From positions 67,574 through 131,573 of the forward strand of contig CAJTLO010000006.1 of NCBI GenBank assembly GCA_910577285.1: a stretch of 64,000 bases of DNA, in the 5' to 3' direction. Shown here one piece after another: positions 9,712 to 19,814 of the stretch. The notes under the pieces were generated by a model. That model was not told where the DNA came from, ran no database searches, and saw only the letters and a list, made by a program, of their open reading frames with translations. Positions within the stretch are counted from its first letter, which is position 1. The number at the start of each line of letters is the position of its first letter. The position numbers and the translations under genes were made by a program. The stretch comes from an uncultured Rikenellaceae bacterium. GTDB taxonomy: Bacteria; Bacteroidota; Bacteroidia; Bacteroidales; Rikenellaceae.

Positions 9712-11316
9712 ATGAACCTCGAAACGGATTATCTGGTGATAGGCAGCGGTGCTGCCGGTCTGAGCTTTGCCCTGAAAGTGGCGGAGCACTCCCGCGTGAT
9801 CGTCGTCACCAAGGGAGAGATGAACGAATGCAATACCAACTATGCGCAGGGCGGCATCTGTTGCGTGACCTACGAGCCGGATACTTTTCAGAAACACATC
9901 GACGATACGATGGTGTGCGGCGGCGGTATCTGCGACCTGCAGGCGGTGGAGCTGGTGGTGACGCAGGCCCCGAAGCTGATGAAGGATCTCGTGCAGTGGG
10001 GGACGAAGTTCGACAAAACGCGCGAGGGCAAGTACGAGCTCGCCCGCGAAGGGGGGCATTCGGAACACCGCATCCTGCATCACAAGGACGAAACGGGTGC
10101 CGAAATCGAACGTACGCTCATCTCGCAGGTCAAGACCCACCGCAACATCGAAGTGCTCGAACACCATTTCGCCGTGGATCTGCTCACGCAGCACCATCTG
10201 GGGCAACTGGTGACGCGCCGTACGGAGGGCATCGAGTGTTACGGCGCCTATGTGATGGACCTCAAGCGGGGACGTATCGAGACGATTCTCTCCAAGGTGA
10301 CCGTCGTGGCCACCGGCGGCGTGGGGAACGTCTACAACGTCACGACCAATCCGGGCGTGGCGACGGGCGACGGCATCGCCATGGCCCACCGGGCCAAGGC
10401 CGTAATCGAGAACATGGAGTTCATCCAGTTCCATCCCACGGCCCTGTACAATCCGGGCGAGCGTCCTTCGTTTCTCATTTCCGAAGCGTTGCGCGGTTTC
10501 GGAGCCATTCTCAAAACGCAGGACGGCAAGGAGTTCATGCACAAATACCACCCCATGGGATCGCTCGCTCCGCGCGATGTGGTGGCACGCAGTATCGACA
10601 ACGAGATGAAGGTCCGGGGCGACGACTATGTGTTCCTCGACATTACCCACCGCGATGCGAAAGAGACGATCAACCATTTTCCGAATATCTACCGCAAGTG
10701 TCTTTCCATCGGAATCGACATCACCAAGGAGATGATTCCGGTGGCCCCGGCGGCGCACTACTGCTGCGGCGGGGTGAAGGTGGACCTCAACGGCGAAACA
10801 TCCATCCGGCGTCTTTATGCGCTGGGCGAAACCTCGTGCACGGGGCTTCACGGCGCCAACCGACTGGCATCCAACTCGCTGACGGAGGCGGTCGTCTACG
10901 CCGACCGGGCCGCGGAGCACAGCGCCGCCCGTCTGGGAGAATACCAGTTGCAGCGGGGGATTCCGGAGTGGAACGCCGACGGAACGACGGCAACCGAGGA
11001 GATGGTGCTCATCACTCAGAATGCCAAGGAGATGCAGCAGATCATGAGTAACTACGTGGGCATCGTCCGGTCCAATCTCCGCCTGGAGAGGGCGTTGCGT
11101 CGCCTGGAGATCATCTTCAAGGAGAACGAGGAGTTGTACCTGAAGTCGACGCCTACCAAGGAGCTTTGCGAGTTGAGGAACATGATCGACGTGGGCTACC
11201 TCATCATCAAGCAGGCGCAGGCCATGAAGCGGAGCATCGGGTTGCACTATTCCCTCGACTATCCGATAGAGATGCCTGCCGACGCCGCTCCGCGCAAGAC
11301 CTCCACCGAGTTTTAA
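9712..11316 (+). CDS. nadB: L-aspartate oxidase
   Basis: 534 residues. FAD-binding [12 protein letters not shown] near residue 10, the substrate-loop motif [10 protein letters not shown], and the active-site stretch [11 protein letters not shown] followed by [20 protein letters not shown]. It oxidises aspartate to iminoaspartate, the first step of de novo NAD synthesis; the partner NadA is not in this window. The C-terminal helical domain (about 430-520) is complete. A 22-base gap to prfC implies cotranscription. Confidence 0.95.
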   Translation: MNLETDYLVIGSGAAGLSFALKVAEHSRVIVVTKGEMNECNTNYAQGGICCVTYEPDTFQKHIDDTMVCGGGICDLQAVELVVTQAPKLMKDLVQWGTKFDKTREGKYELAREGGHSEHRILHHKDETGAEIERTLISQVKTHRNIEVLEHHFAVDLLTQHHLGQLVTRRTEGIECYGAYVMDLKRGRIETILSKVTVVATGGVGNVYNVTTNPGVATGDGIAMAHRAKAVIENMEFIQFHPTALYNPGERPSFLISEALRGFGAILKTQDGKEFMHKYHPMGSLAPRDVVARSIDNEMKVRGDDYVFLDITHRDAKETINHFPNIYRKCLSIGIDITKEMIPVAPAAHYCCGGVKVDLNGETSIRRLYALGETSCTGLHGANRLASNSLTEAVVYADRAAEHSAARLGEYQLQRGIPEWNADGTTATEEMVLITQNAKEMQQIMSNYVGIVRSNLRLERALRRLEIIFKENEELYLKSTPTKELCELRNMIDVGYLIIKQAQAMKRSIGLHYSLDYPIEMPADAAPRKTSTEF

Positions 11317-11338
11317 GCCAAACCTGGAAGTAAGAATT

Positions 11339-12913
11339 ATGGGATTGAAAGAAGAGATACGCAGGCGCAGGACGTTCGCCATCATCAGCCATCCTGACGC
11401 CGGAAAAACCACGCTGACCGAGAAGCTGCTTCTTTTCGGTGGGGCCATTCATGTGGCCGGGGCGGTCAAGAGCAACAAGATCCGCAAGACGGCCACGTCG
11501 GACTTCATGGAGATCGAGCGTCAGCGCGGAATCTCGGTGGCCACCTCCGTCATGGGATTCGAGTACGGCGGGGTGAAGGTGAACATCCTCGATACGCCCG
11601 GTCACGAGGATTTCGCGGAGGATACCTACCGGACGCTGACGGCCGTAGACAGCGTCATCATCGTGATCGACGGTGCCAAGGGTGTGGAAACCCAGACGCG
11701 CAAGCTGATGAACGTGTGCCGGATGCGCAAGACGCCCGTGATGGTCTTCGTGAACAAGCTCGACAGGCCGTGCCGCGATCCGTTCGACCTGCTGGACGAA
11801 ATCGAAACCGAGCTCAAGATCGCCGTCCGTCCGCTCTCTTTCCCCGTGAGCAGCGGTCCGACTTTCAAGGGTGTCTACAACATTTACGACGGCAGCTTCT
11901 CGGCGTTCGCCTCGAACGACCGTCAGACCGTGTCGGAAGCTGTCAAACTTTCGCTCGATGCTCCGCAGCTGGACGACTACATCCGGCCTTACACGCAGAA
12001 ACTGCGCGACGACCTTTCGCTGGTGGAGGGGGTGTACGAGCCTTTCGACCGGGAGCTTTACCTGGCGGGCGAACTGGCGCCGGTCTTTTTCGGCAGTGCC
12101 ATCAACAACTTCGGAGTGAAGGAGCTGCTCGAAACCTTCATCGAGATCGCTCCCTGTCCGCGTCCTTCGTCGACCCGGACGCGGGAAGTGGACCCCTTCG
12201 ACCCGAAGATGACGGGGTTCGTCTTCAAGATACACGCCAACATGGACCCGAACCACCGCGACCGTATCGCGTTTCTGAAGATATGTTCCGGGACGTTCGA
12301 GCGCAACAAGAACTATTGCCACGTGCGCAGCGGCAAGCAGATGAAGTTTTCGTCGCCCAACGCCTTCATGGCCGAGAAGAAGTCCATCGTGGATTTCGCC
12401 TATCCGGGCGATATCGTGGGGTTGCACGATACGGGCAACTTCAAGATAGGCGATACCTTCACCGAGGGGGAACCGTTGAAGTTCACCGGTATTCCTTCGT
12501 TCTCTCCGGAGCTTTTCCGGTACATCGAGAATGCCGATCCGCAGAAGTTCAAGCAGCTCGCCAAGGGCATCGACCAGCTTATGGATGAAGGGGTGGCGCA
12601 GCTCTTTACGAGTCGGTTGAACGGTCGCAAGATCATCGGGACGGTGGGTGCCTTGCAGTTCGAGGTGATCCAGTACCGGTTGGAACACGAGTACAATGCC
12701 CTGTGCCGTTACGAACCCATTCAGATTTACAAGGCGTGTTGGATAGAGTCGGACAATGTCGAGCAGCTGGCCGATTTCATGAAGCGCAAACACACCAACA
12801 TGGCGGTGGATAAGCACGGAAGGAACGTTTACCTGGCCGATACGAGTTACGCGCTCCAGCTGGCGCAGGAGAAGTTCCCCGACATCCGGTTCTATTTCAC
12901 TTCGGAATTCTGA
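11339..12913 (+). CDS. prfC: Peptide chain release factor 3 (GTPase)
   Basis: 524 residues. G1 [15 protein letters not shown] near residue 17, G3 DTPGHEDF, G4 [10 protein letters not shown], then the beta-barrel domain and the RF3 C-terminal domain. RF3 recycles RF1 and RF2 from the ribosome after peptide release. It lies 22 bases behind nadB. It ends before a 46-base perfect palindrome shared with the converging gene. Confidence 0.95.
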   Translation: MGLKEEIRRRRTFAIISHPDAGKTTLTEKLLLFGGAIHVAGAVKSNKIRKTATSDFMEIERQRGISVATSVMGFEYGGVKVNILDTPGHEDFAEDTYRTLTAVDSVIIVIDGAKGVETQTRKLMNVCRMRKTPVMVFVNKLDRPCRDPFDLLDEIETELKIAVRPLSFPVSSGPTFKGVYNIYDGSFSAFASNDRQTVSEAVKLSLDAPQLDDYIRPYTQKLRDDLSLVEGVYEPFDRELYLAGELAPVFFGSAINNFGVKELLETFIEIAPCPRPSSTRTREVDPFDPKMTGFVFKIHANMDPNHRDRIAFLKICSGTFERNKNYCHVRSGKQMKFSSPNAFMAEKKSIVDFAYPGDIVGLHDTGNFKIGDTFTEGEPLKFTGIPSFSPELFRYIENADPQKFKQLAKGIDQLMDEGVAQLFTSRLNGRKIIGTVGALQFEVIQYRLEHEYNALCRYEPIQIYKACWIESDNVEQLADFMKRKHTNMAVDKHGRNVYLADTSYALQLAQEKFPDIRFYFTSEF

Positions 12914-12930
12914 CCGTTCCGGCAAGGAAT

Positions 12931-12976
12931 ACGTCGCAGGGGGCATACGAAACGTTTCGTATGCCCCCTGCGACGT
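12931..12976. terminator. 46-base perfect palindrome between converging genes
   Basis: Arms 12931-12953 and 12954-12976 are exact reverse complements with no forced loop. It sits between the ends of prfC (+) and the phosphorylase gene (-), so it could stop transcription in both directions. T-runs are weak on both sides. Confidence 0.75.
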
Positions 12977-13093
12977 TTGGCGGACTTTCTCCTGCGGAGC
13001 GGGCTCCGGGAGGCCCTTCGGGGAGGATGCGTCCGACCGTTTGCCCGGCATCTGTCGTCCCGCGGCAGTGTGCAACGCGGAGCGCTGCCGGAA

Positions 13094-13969
13094 TCAGAGC
13101 GTTGCGAGCCGGTCGAGGGCGAGTCGTATCATGCGCTCGACATGGGGCGCGTAGTCGGTGTTGGCGTGGTGGGCGGCGCGTTGTGCGATGATGGTGCACA
13201 GGGTGCCTGCACGGTGGCCCATCAGGGCCGACAGGCCGGCTACGGCGGAGCTCTCCATCTCGCAGTTGGTCACGCGGCGTCCTTCGTAGGTGAAGCCGAT
13301 CATCCTCTCGAAGAGACCGGTGTCGGCCGGTTCGAGCCTCAGCCATCGTCCCTGCGGAGCGTAGAACCCGGGGGCGGAAAGGGTAATGCCCTCCGTGGTA
13401 TCCTCCCGGAAGAGTTCGAACAGTTCCCGGTCGGCATCCACCGCATAGGGGATGGCCAGCCGTTCGTCCCAGCCGACCGTCTCGACGAAACGCCGTTCCA
13501 TGTCGGCCCGACTGACCCGTTCGCGTCCTTTGTAGTAGTTCAGCAGGCCGTCCAGCCCGATGGAGGTGCGCGAGAAAACGAGCGTTCCGATGGGAATGTC
13601 GGGTTGCAGACCGCCGGAAGTGCCCAGGCGGAGCAGCGTCAGCCGTTTGGGAACTTCGCGTACGCGGCGTGTGGCCAGGTCGATGTTGACCAGAGCGTCG
13701 AGTTCGGTCAGTACGATGTCGATGTTGTCCGTGCCGATGCCGGTGGAGAGGACGCTCATCCGCTTCCCCTTGTAGGTGCCGGTGACGGTGTGGAATTCGC
13801 GGTTGGCGACCTCCGTTTCGCATTCGTCGAAGTGGGCGGCCACGCGTTGTACCCGGCCGGGATCGCCTACCAGGATGACGGTGTCGGCCAGTTGCTCGGG
13901 TGTCAGATGTAGGTGGAATATGGAGCCGTCGCCGTTCACCAACAGCTCGGAAGGGGGAATCGTTCTCAT
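13094..13969 (-). CDS. Nucleoside phosphorylase, uridine phosphorylase-like
   Basis: 291 residues of the PNP/UDP family: phosphate-binding LVGDPGRVQRV near residue 32, GTGIGTDNIDIV, the RLGTSGG phosphate loop and the ribose-binding CEMESSAVAGLS. It splits a nucleoside with phosphate into base and ribose-1-phosphate (salvage). Base preference is uncertain; uridine is most likely by resemblance. Divergent from glmM across 87 AT-rich bases. Confidence 0.85.
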   Translation of the reverse strand: MRTIPPSELLVNGDGSIFHLHLTPEQLADTVILVGDPGRVQRVAAHFDECETEVANREFHTVTGTYKGKRMSVLSTGIGTDNIDIVLTELDALVNIDLATRRVREVPKRLTLLRLGTSGGLQPDIPIGTLVFSRTSIGLDGLLNYYKGRERVSRADMERRFVETVGWDERLAIPYAVDADRELFELFREDTTEGITLSAPGFYAPQGRWLRLEPADTGLFERMIGFTYEGRRVTNCEMESSAVAGLSALMGHRAGTLCTIIAQRAAHHANTDYAPHVERMIRLALDRLATL

Positions 13970-14056
13970 GAAAAATACGGTTTTGGTTTTTATATAAAGG
14001 TAAAAATAGCTAATTTCGTAAAATTATGAAAACCCAATCGTGAAAGAATTCGGATT

Positions 14057-15448
14057 ATGACGCTTATAAAATCGATTTCAGGAATACGGGGGACCATAGG
14101 CGGTGAGGCGGGCGACAACCTGACGCCTTCCGATGTGGTCCGTTTTACCGCCGGATATGCGCAGTGGGTACTGCGCCGTGTCTCCTCGCGCAGGCCGGTG
14201 GTGGCCGTAGGGCGCGATGCCCGTATCTCGGGCGAGATGGTCTACAGCCTTGTGGAAGGTACTTTGGTCGGGTGCGGAGTGGATGTGATCGACCTCGGGC
14301 TTTGCACGACGCCTGGCGTGGAGATGGCGGTCGTGGCCAAAGGGGCCGACGGCGGCATCATCATCACCGCGAGCCACAATCCCCGGCAATGGAACGCTCT
14401 CAAACTGCTGAACGGAGAGGGGGAGTTCCTCAATGATGCCGAAGGTCGCGAGGTGTTGCGGCTGGCCGATGCACCGGATTTCTCCTATCCGGGGGTCGAT
14501 TCGCTCGGTAGCGTGGTAGAGCGGTGTTCGTTCGGCGACGAGCATATCGACAGGGTGCTGGCGCTCCCCTTGGTCGATGCGGATGCCGTCCGCAAGCGGG
14601 GCTTCCGGGTGACGGTGGATGCCGTCAACTCCGTGGGCGGGATCGTGATACCCCGTCTGCTGGAGCGCATGGGCGTGGAGGTGGACCGCCTCAACTGCGA
14701 GCCCACGGGCGATTTCGCCCATAATCCCGAACCCATCGCCTCCAACCTCACGCAGGTCATGGAGGCGGTGCGCCGCAACGGTTCGGACATGGGAATCGTG
14801 GTGGACCCCGATGTGGACCGGTTGGCTTTCGTCTGCGAGGACGGGGAGCTGTTCGGGGAGGAGTACACGTTGGTGGCGGTGGCCGATTACGTGCTTTCGG
14901 CGACACCGGGCAACACCGTTTCCAATCTGAGCTCGACGCGTGCCCTGAAGGACGTGACCGAGCGTCACGGAGGAAGCTACGCCGCTTCGGCGGTAGGCGA
15001 GGTGAACGTGGTTGCCAAAATGAAGGAAACCGGAGCCGTGATAGGAGGCGAGGGGAACGGCGGGGTCATCTACCCGGCGCTCCACTACGGGCGCGACGCA
15101 CTGGTGGGCGTGGCGCTGCTGTTGACCTCCCTGGCCCGCAGCGGCAGGTGCATGACCGAGCTGCGTGCCGGCTATCCGCAATACTACATGGCGAAGGATA
15201 AGATTGCGCTGCGGCCGGGAATGGATGTGGCGAAGCTCCTTTCCGGCATGAAAGATGCGTACGAAAGGGAGCGCATCACCGATACCGACGGCGTGAAGAT
15301 CGATTTCCCGGAGGGCTGGGTGCATATGCGCGGTTCCAATACCGAACCCATCATCCGTGTCTACAGCGAAAGCGGTACGCCGGAGGAGGCCCGGCAGCTG
15401 GCTGCCCGGTTCGTGGCGGAACTGGAGGAGTTGGCGGCGAGAGCGTGA
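14057..15448 (+). CDS. glmM: Phosphoglucosamine mutase, alpha-D-phosphohexomutase family
   Basis: 463 residues with the family's four parts: phosphoserine loop ITASHNPRQWNALK (Ser106), Mg-binding DPDVDRLAF, sugar-binding GEGNGGVIYP, and the C-terminal phosphate-binding RGSNTEPIIRVYSES. The start MTLIKSISGIRGTIGG is typical of Bacteroidetes members annotated as GlmM. It makes glucosamine-1-phosphate for peptidoglycan and LPS. Phosphomannomutase or glucomutase activity cannot be excluded. A dipeptidase gene follows after 49 bases. Confidence 0.85.
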   Translation: MTLIKSISGIRGTIGGEAGDNLTPSDVVRFTAGYAQWVLRRVSSRRPVVAVGRDARISGEMVYSLVEGTLVGCGVDVIDLGLCTTPGVEMAVVAKGADGGIIITASHNPRQWNALKLLNGEGEFLNDAEGREVLRLADAPDFSYPGVDSLGSVVERCSFGDEHIDRVLALPLVDADAVRKRGFRVTVDAVNSVGGIVIPRLLERMGVEVDRLNCEPTGDFAHNPEPIASNLTQVMEAVRRNGSDMGIVVDPDVDRLAFVCEDGELFGEEYTLVAVADYVLSATPGNTVSNLSSTRALKDVTERHGGSYAASAVGEVNVVAKMKETGAVIGGEGNGGVIYPALHYGRDALVGVALLLTSLARSGRCMTELRAGYPQYYMAKDKIALRPGMDVAKLLSGMKDAYERERITDTDGVKIDFPEGWVHMRGSNTEPIIRVYSESGTPEEARQLAARFVAELEELAARA

Positions 15449-15497
15449 GCAGGTCCGGCAACGGAAAAGAATTTTTCATTCATACCACTATTATATT

Positions 15498-16868
15498 ATG
15501 GTAAAACAGTATATCGAAAAGAACAGGGAACGATTCCTGGAAGAGTTGTTCGAATTGCTCAGGATACCCTCGGTGAGTGCGCAGAGCATTCACAAGGGCG
15601 ATATGGTGCGTGCGGCGGAGTGGCTGCGGGAGGCACTGCTCAAGTCGGGCGCCGACAGGGCGGAGGTGATGCCCACCGAGGGCAACCCGGTCGTCTTCGC
15701 GGAGAAGGTGGTCGATGCGGCCCTTCCGACGGTGCTCGTGTACGGTCACTACGACGTGATGCCCGAGGATCCGGTGGACGAGTGGCGGACGCAGCCTTTT
15801 GAACCGGTCGTGAAGGATGGGCGCATCTGGTGCCGCGGGGCCGACGACGACAAAGGGCAGCTCTACATGCATGCGAAAGCGTTCGAGGCGCTCGTGGCTA
15901 CGGGTCAGCTTCCCTGCAATGTGAAGTTCATGCTCGAAGGGGAGGAAGAGATCGGCTCCGGCAGCCTTTACAAATGGTGCGAGGAGCATAAGGAGTTGGT
16001 AAAGGCCGACATCATCCTCGTGTCCGATACGAGCCTCATTGCGTGGGAGACTCCCTCCATCACCTGCGGCCTGCGCGGGCTTTGCTACATGCAGGTGGAG
16101 GTGACCGGTCCCGACAAGGACCTCCATTCGGGGCTTTACGGCGGTGCGGTGGCCAATCCGGCGAACGTACTGGCCGATATGATCGCAAAGCTGGTCGATG
16201 CCGACGGGCATATCGCCATTCCCGGTTTCTACGACGACGTACGCGAACTCTCTCCCGAGGAGCGTCGTGCGCTCAACAGCGCCCCGTTCGATGTGGAACG
16301 CTACGAGAAGTCCATCGATATTCCGGCCGTACAGGGCGAAAAGGGGTATACGACCGCCGAGCGTACCGGTGTGCGTCCCTCGCTCGACGTGAACGGCATC
16401 TGGGGCGGTTATATCGACGAGGGAACGAAGACCATCATCCCCTCGAAAGCCTCGGCGAAGATCTCCATGCGTCTCGTGCCGCATCAGGATTACCGGAAGA
16501 TCGCGGTGCTTTTCGAGAACTATTTCCGCAGCATCGCGCCCGAAGGCGTGCGTGTGGAGGTGCAGGCACTGCACGGCGGCCAGCCCTACGTGTCGCCCAC
16601 CGACCTGCCCGCCTACCATGCGGCCGAAAAAGCGATGGAGGAGACTTTCGGCAAGAAGCCCCTTCCGTTCTATTCGGGCGGCAGCATTCCGATCATCAGC
16701 GGGTTCGAGTCGATTCTCGGTATCAAGTCCATCCTGATGGGCTTCGGGCTCGACCGCGACGCGATCCATTCGCCCAACGAGAGCTACGGATTGGATAACT
16801 TCTATCGCGGAATAGAGACCATCGCGCTCTTCTATCAGCATTTTGCCCGGATGTCGCAGGAGAAATAG
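15498..16868 (+). CDS. M20-family metallodipeptidase
   Basis: 456 residues from the ATG at 15498; upstream frame rejected because homology starts at MVKQYIEKNRERF. Zinc ligands are visible in order: His in YGHYDVMPEDP, bridging Asp in RGADDDKG, catalytic Glu pair in EGEEEIGS, Asp in VSDTSL, and a late His in IHSPNESYG. A dimerisation domain is inserted at about 190-350. No signal peptide, so cytosolic. It probably trims dipeptides. Ends in a strong hairpin at 16883-16930. Confidence 0.88.
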   Translation: MVKQYIEKNRERFLEELFELLRIPSVSAQSIHKGDMVRAAEWLREALLKSGADRAEVMPTEGNPVVFAEKVVDAALPTVLVYGHYDVMPEDPVDEWRTQPFEPVVKDGRIWCRGADDDKGQLYMHAKAFEALVATGQLPCNVKFMLEGEEEIGSGSLYKWCEEHKELVKADIILVSDTSLIAWETPSITCGLRGLCYMQVEVTGPDKDLHSGLYGGAVANPANVLADMIAKLVDADGHIAIPGFYDDVRELSPEERRALNSAPFDVERYEKSIDIPAVQGEKGYTTAERTGVRPSLDVNGIWGGYIDEGTKTIIPSKASAKISMRLVPHQDYRKIAVLFENYFRSIAPEGVRVEVQALHGGQPYVSPTDLPAYHAAEKAMEETFGKKPLPFYSGGSIPIISGFESILGIKSILMGFGLDRDAIHSPNESYGLDNFYRGIETIALFYQHFARMSQEK

Positions 16869-16882
16869 GCATTACGGGGAAA

Positions 16883-16930
16883 CCTACCGAAAGCGGGAAC
16901 ACGATTTATCGTGTTCCCGCTTTCGGTAGG
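16883..16930 (+). terminator. Long hairpin after the dipeptidase gene
   Basis: Perfect 22-base arms (16883-16904 and 16909-16930) with a 4-base loop, beginning 14 bases past the stop codon. Confidence 0.7.
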
Positions 16931-17617
16931 GGGGCATTGCCGGAGAGGGGAAAAGGTTTCCGGTGACGGTCGTTGCAGTCGGCCGGTTCCCGGATGTGCC
17001 GCGTATCTGTTGTAGGAGGGGAGGTGCCGGGGTGTCGCCGGAGAGGGAATGGATATAGATAAGGAATCGACCTCGCGAGCGGCGGAGAGCCACGAGGTTC
17101 CCTGCAAGGGGGCGTGTCCGTTCCGGGAGAATGGGAGGTGTAGAGGAGGTCTGTATTGGCTGGAATTGTGTGTCCGTCTCCGTTACGGTCGAGGTGATCG
17201 GGATTGCCTGAACATTCAAGACCATCGTTCGTGCCGGTGCGGGATATGACGGATCGCATCAGAAAAAGAGAAAAGAACGAGGTAGCCCGAAGGAATTCCG
17301 GAGGGTAGAAAGGTCGGGATTTCCCGGAGGGAATAGAGGGGGCGGGTTACCGGACTATCTGCCGGGGGCGGTGTTTCTGGGGGCTTCCGAGATGTCTGCG
17401 AGACAATGGGCCTGTTGTCGGTCGCTTTCGGGGGGGAGATCGGTTTCCCGGTCGTGTCGGTGGCGGTGTGTCGGAGTACCGTAGGTCGGTCGTATGTCGG
17501 CGGTCGGCTCGCATAGCCTGTCACCGGGGATTATGTCCTGCGGCCGGGAGGCGGAGATTGTTTCCGTTCATCGGGACTTGTGGGTGCTTCGATCGATGGG
17601 CGCATCGATGAAATAAA
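16931..17617. other. Gene-free region between converging units
   Basis: About 690 bases of G-rich sequence. Several overlapping frames of 60-117 codons exist on both strands, but they are proline- and arginine-rich, mutually overlapping and unlike any family I know. No promoter box, tRNA or repeat was seen. Confidence 0.5.
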
Positions 17618-17693
17618 AAGGAGGCTGCAACCATGTTGCAGCCTCCTTCGCATGAACCGGGCCTATACCCTTCATGCAGGGCATAGGCCCGGT
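17618..17693 (-). terminator. Two tandem hairpins after the BACON lipoprotein gene
   Basis: Read on the minus strand, the first hairpin pairs 17693-17679 with 17670-17656 and has one G-U pair. The second has perfect 13-base arms (17648-17636 with 17630-17618) followed by a T-rich run (17617 downward). The second is a good intrinsic terminator; the first overlaps the region directly after the stop codon. Confidence 0.75.
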
Positions 17694-17696
17694 GAA

Positions 17697-18629
17697 TCAG
17701 TCGGGTATCGACACGCCGTATACGTACAGTCCGATGGCCCCTTCGTAGGTACCCGAGAGTCTGTTGCTGGCGTCGTCGGTCAGGTCGAACTCGAAGCGGT
17801 AGCCCGCGGTCAGTTTCGTAACCGTGACCGTACCCGTGATGACGGGCGCCATCTCGCCGTAGCTTCCGTCGGCAAGCAGTTCCATGTACCAGAATCCCTT
17901 GTAGGGGGCAAAGAAACTGGAGGTCTTCTGTCCCAGGTCGATGGTGAACGGATCTTTGTAATAGAGCTCGCCGTTGCCGGGGAAAGGTTTGACCGGCCCT
18001 ACGACGTATTCACCGTCGGGAATGACGTAGTGCTGCTCCTCGTTCTGTTCGATGCGGTCGGTGACGAGGGTGAACTTCAGTTGGTGGCCGGTGCCCTCGA
18101 ACTTGCCGGTGTTCGGATTGTAGTTGACGCCTTCCGAGGAGATGGCGACCTCCCAGGTGCTGGAAGGAATGATCATTTCATCCTCCGGGGAGGCGGGAGA
18201 GATCGTGGTACGTGCCCAGGAGAGGCCCAGCTCGTTCAAATCGAAGTCCTGCGTAAGCGTGGAGTGGTGGTCCGGTGCTTCGGCCTGGGAAATCGGGATG
18301 CGTATTTCCTCCACGCCCTCCTTGTCGGCGGAGATGACGATGATGGCCGTCGCGCGACCGGAGTTGATGCGAACTTCGGTGCTGCGCTCGGTGCCCGAAT
18401 CGTTGTCGTCGACCGAAAGTACGAGAGCGTCGGTCTGTTCCTCCGCCCTCACCCACGAGGCGCCTGTTTCCACGCTCCAGGGGCCGGAAGCGTTGATGAG
18501 GATCGTTTGCGGAATGTCGACGCATTGGAACGTACAGATCGCGTCGCTGAGTTTCACGTACTCTTCCGTGTGTTGCGTGCAACCGGTGAGAAGTGCTGCG
18601 GCCGCTGCAAAGAGAATAGGTCTTTTCAT
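17697..18629 (-). CDS. BACON-domain lipoprotein of unknown function
   Basis: 310 residues from 18629. The signal peptide MKRPILFAAAAALLTGC ends in a lipobox with Cys17, so the mature protein is lipid-anchored outside the inner membrane. Residues about 30-120 look like a BACON domain (ASGPWSVETGASWVRAEE, then an ISADKEGVEEIRIPISQA end), a carbohydrate- or mucin-associated Ig-like fold common in Bacteroidetes. Residues 125-310 form a beta-rich domain I do not recognise. No SusC/D neighbours and no enzyme domain. Tandem hairpins follow. Confidence 0.75.
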   Translation of the reverse strand: MKRPILFAAAAALLTGCTQHTEEYVKLSDAICTFQCVDIPQTILINASGPWSVETGASWVRAEEQTDALVLSVDDNDSGTERSTEVRINSGRATAIIVISADKEGVEEIRIPISQAEAPDHHSTLTQDFDLNELGLSWARTTISPASPEDEMIIPSSTWEVAISSEGVNYNPNTGKFEGTGHQLKFTLVTDRIEQNEEQHYVIPDGEYVVGPVKPFPGNGELYYKDPFTIDLGQKTSSFFAPYKGFWYMELLADGSYGEMAPVITGTVTVTKLTAGYRFEFDLTDDASNRLSGTYEGAIGLYVYGVSIPD

Positions 18630-19010
18630 TTTGGAGATAGTTTGTTTATTGTATTTTTTAATTCCCGGCCTTTCATCTACCGGTAGGTGCAAGGGGGCGG
18701 GAGCTGTTCCGATTTAGGATGGAAATGTTAATTATTTCAAATCACGAGGCTAATTAAATATGTTTTGTGGTAAAAAACAATAATATATGTTTGGGCAAAA
18801 AATTCGTTAAAAACCTCTGGGTGTTTTTTAAAGGTGCTTGTGTCGAGTATTAATAAGGTAATGTGTGTTTTCGGAATTTTTTCGGAGCGAAAAAGGAATG
18901 AATTCTGAAAATATTGACAGGATATACGCAGGGGCGTGTATCGCCCTTCACAGAATGAAAAGGGCGTTGTTCCGGTTGGAGAGGGAAAGCGAGAGGGACT
19001 AATAATTGAA
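18630..19010. other. AT-rich gene-free stretch upstream of the BACON gene
   Basis: The centre (about 18715-18870) is much more AT-rich than the rest of the window and likely holds the promoter region of the BACON gene. No clean TTTG/TAnnTTTG pair could be assigned. No protein frame is convincing. Confidence 0.45.
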
Positions 19011-19048
19011 CCGGAGCGTGCGGAACCGATCGGTTCCGCACGCTCCGG
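19011..19048 (-). terminator. Hairpin after the thioredoxin-like lipoprotein gene
   Basis: Perfect 18-base arms (19011-19028 and 19031-19048), 28 bases past the stop codon on the minus strand. The following minus-strand sequence is moderately T-rich. Confidence 0.65.
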
Positions 19049-19075
19049 CGAGGCGTCGGTCGCGGCGTTGTCCGC

Positions 19076-19612
19076 CTACCGGTATTGCCGCAGGAGGGCG
19101 AGATAGTCGGCGGCATCGAGCCGGGGGGCGGCTGCTTGCCATACCACCGTACCGGTGTCGTTTACGATGTAGACGCGCGGGATGCCGGCACTGGCGAAAC
19201 GGTCGTATACCGAACGGTCGCCGTCGAGGTACCAGGGCATCTGCAAGTCGTGTTCGCTCCAATACCGGTCGAGAATGTCGGGATTCTGTTCGTAGCGTCC
19301 TTTCGCCCCGCCGCGCGATACGGCCACTACGTTATAGACGGGCTCTTGGGCGACCGAACTCCACACGGCATTTATCGCCGGCAGTTCCGCCTGGCAGTCG
19401 GGGCACCAGGTGGCGAAGAAGACCAGCAGCGTCGTCCGTCCTGCGAAGTCTTTCGGAGCCTCGAAACGGAGGCCGTCCGCTCCGCTTACGACGAACGGAG
19501 GACATGCCGTTCCCACCGTGACGTATTCGGTGGCGAGGGGAGGGTTCTTCTCTGTGATGCAGGAGACCGGCAACAGCGCGGCCAGTGCCAGGTATGCGAG
19601 GTGTTTTCTCAT
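19076..19612 (-). CDS. TlpA/ResA-like thioredoxin-fold lipoprotein
   Basis: 178 residues starting at 19612, chosen because MRKHLAYLALAALLPVSC gives a lipoprotein signal with Cys18; the in-frame upstream Met would bury it. The thioredoxin fold carries the redox pair Cys70 and Cys73 (FFATWCPDCQAELP) and the cis-Pro loop AGIPRVYIVND. A periplasmic disulfide reductase or thiol oxidoreductase. The partner protein is not obvious; the neighbouring BACON lipoprotein is on the same strand, 446 bases further on. Confidence 0.85.
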   Translation of the reverse strand: MRKHLAYLALAALLPVSCITEKNPPLATEYVTVGTACPPFVVSGADGLRFEAPKDFAGRTTLLVFFATWCPDCQAELPAINAVWSSVAQEPVYNVVAVSRGGAKGRYEQNPDILDRYWSEHDLQMPWYLDGDRSVYDRFASAGIPRVYIVNDTGTVVWQAAAPRLDAADYLALLRQYR

Positions 19613-19740
19613 GGGAGTGCAGTCGATGCGGTCGCATGCGGTCGGTCGCATGCCGCCCTAAAGGTAGGGAATAATTCCGGAGAATGCGCCTTGCGGGGGA
19701 GGCCTGGGTCGGCGGCGCATGCGGCCGCCGCAAGGTGGGT

Positions 19741-19771
19741 TTTGCGGAATCGGCGAAAATGACTAACTTTG
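19741..19771 (+). promoter_or_regulatory. Promoter of dnaN
   Basis: TTTG (19741-19744), 19 bases, TAACTTTG (19764-19771): an exact match to the Bacteroidetes consensus. The ATG is 44 bases downstream. Confidence 0.8.
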
Positions 19772-19814
19772 AAAGTTAATCGGAAAACAATAAAGTCTAA
19801 TAAAATATAGTAGT

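Noticed and set aside
16931-17617. Small genes such as the Cys-containing frame at 17049-17249
   Set aside because: Low-quality composition, no promoter, overlapping frames on both strands and no known family.
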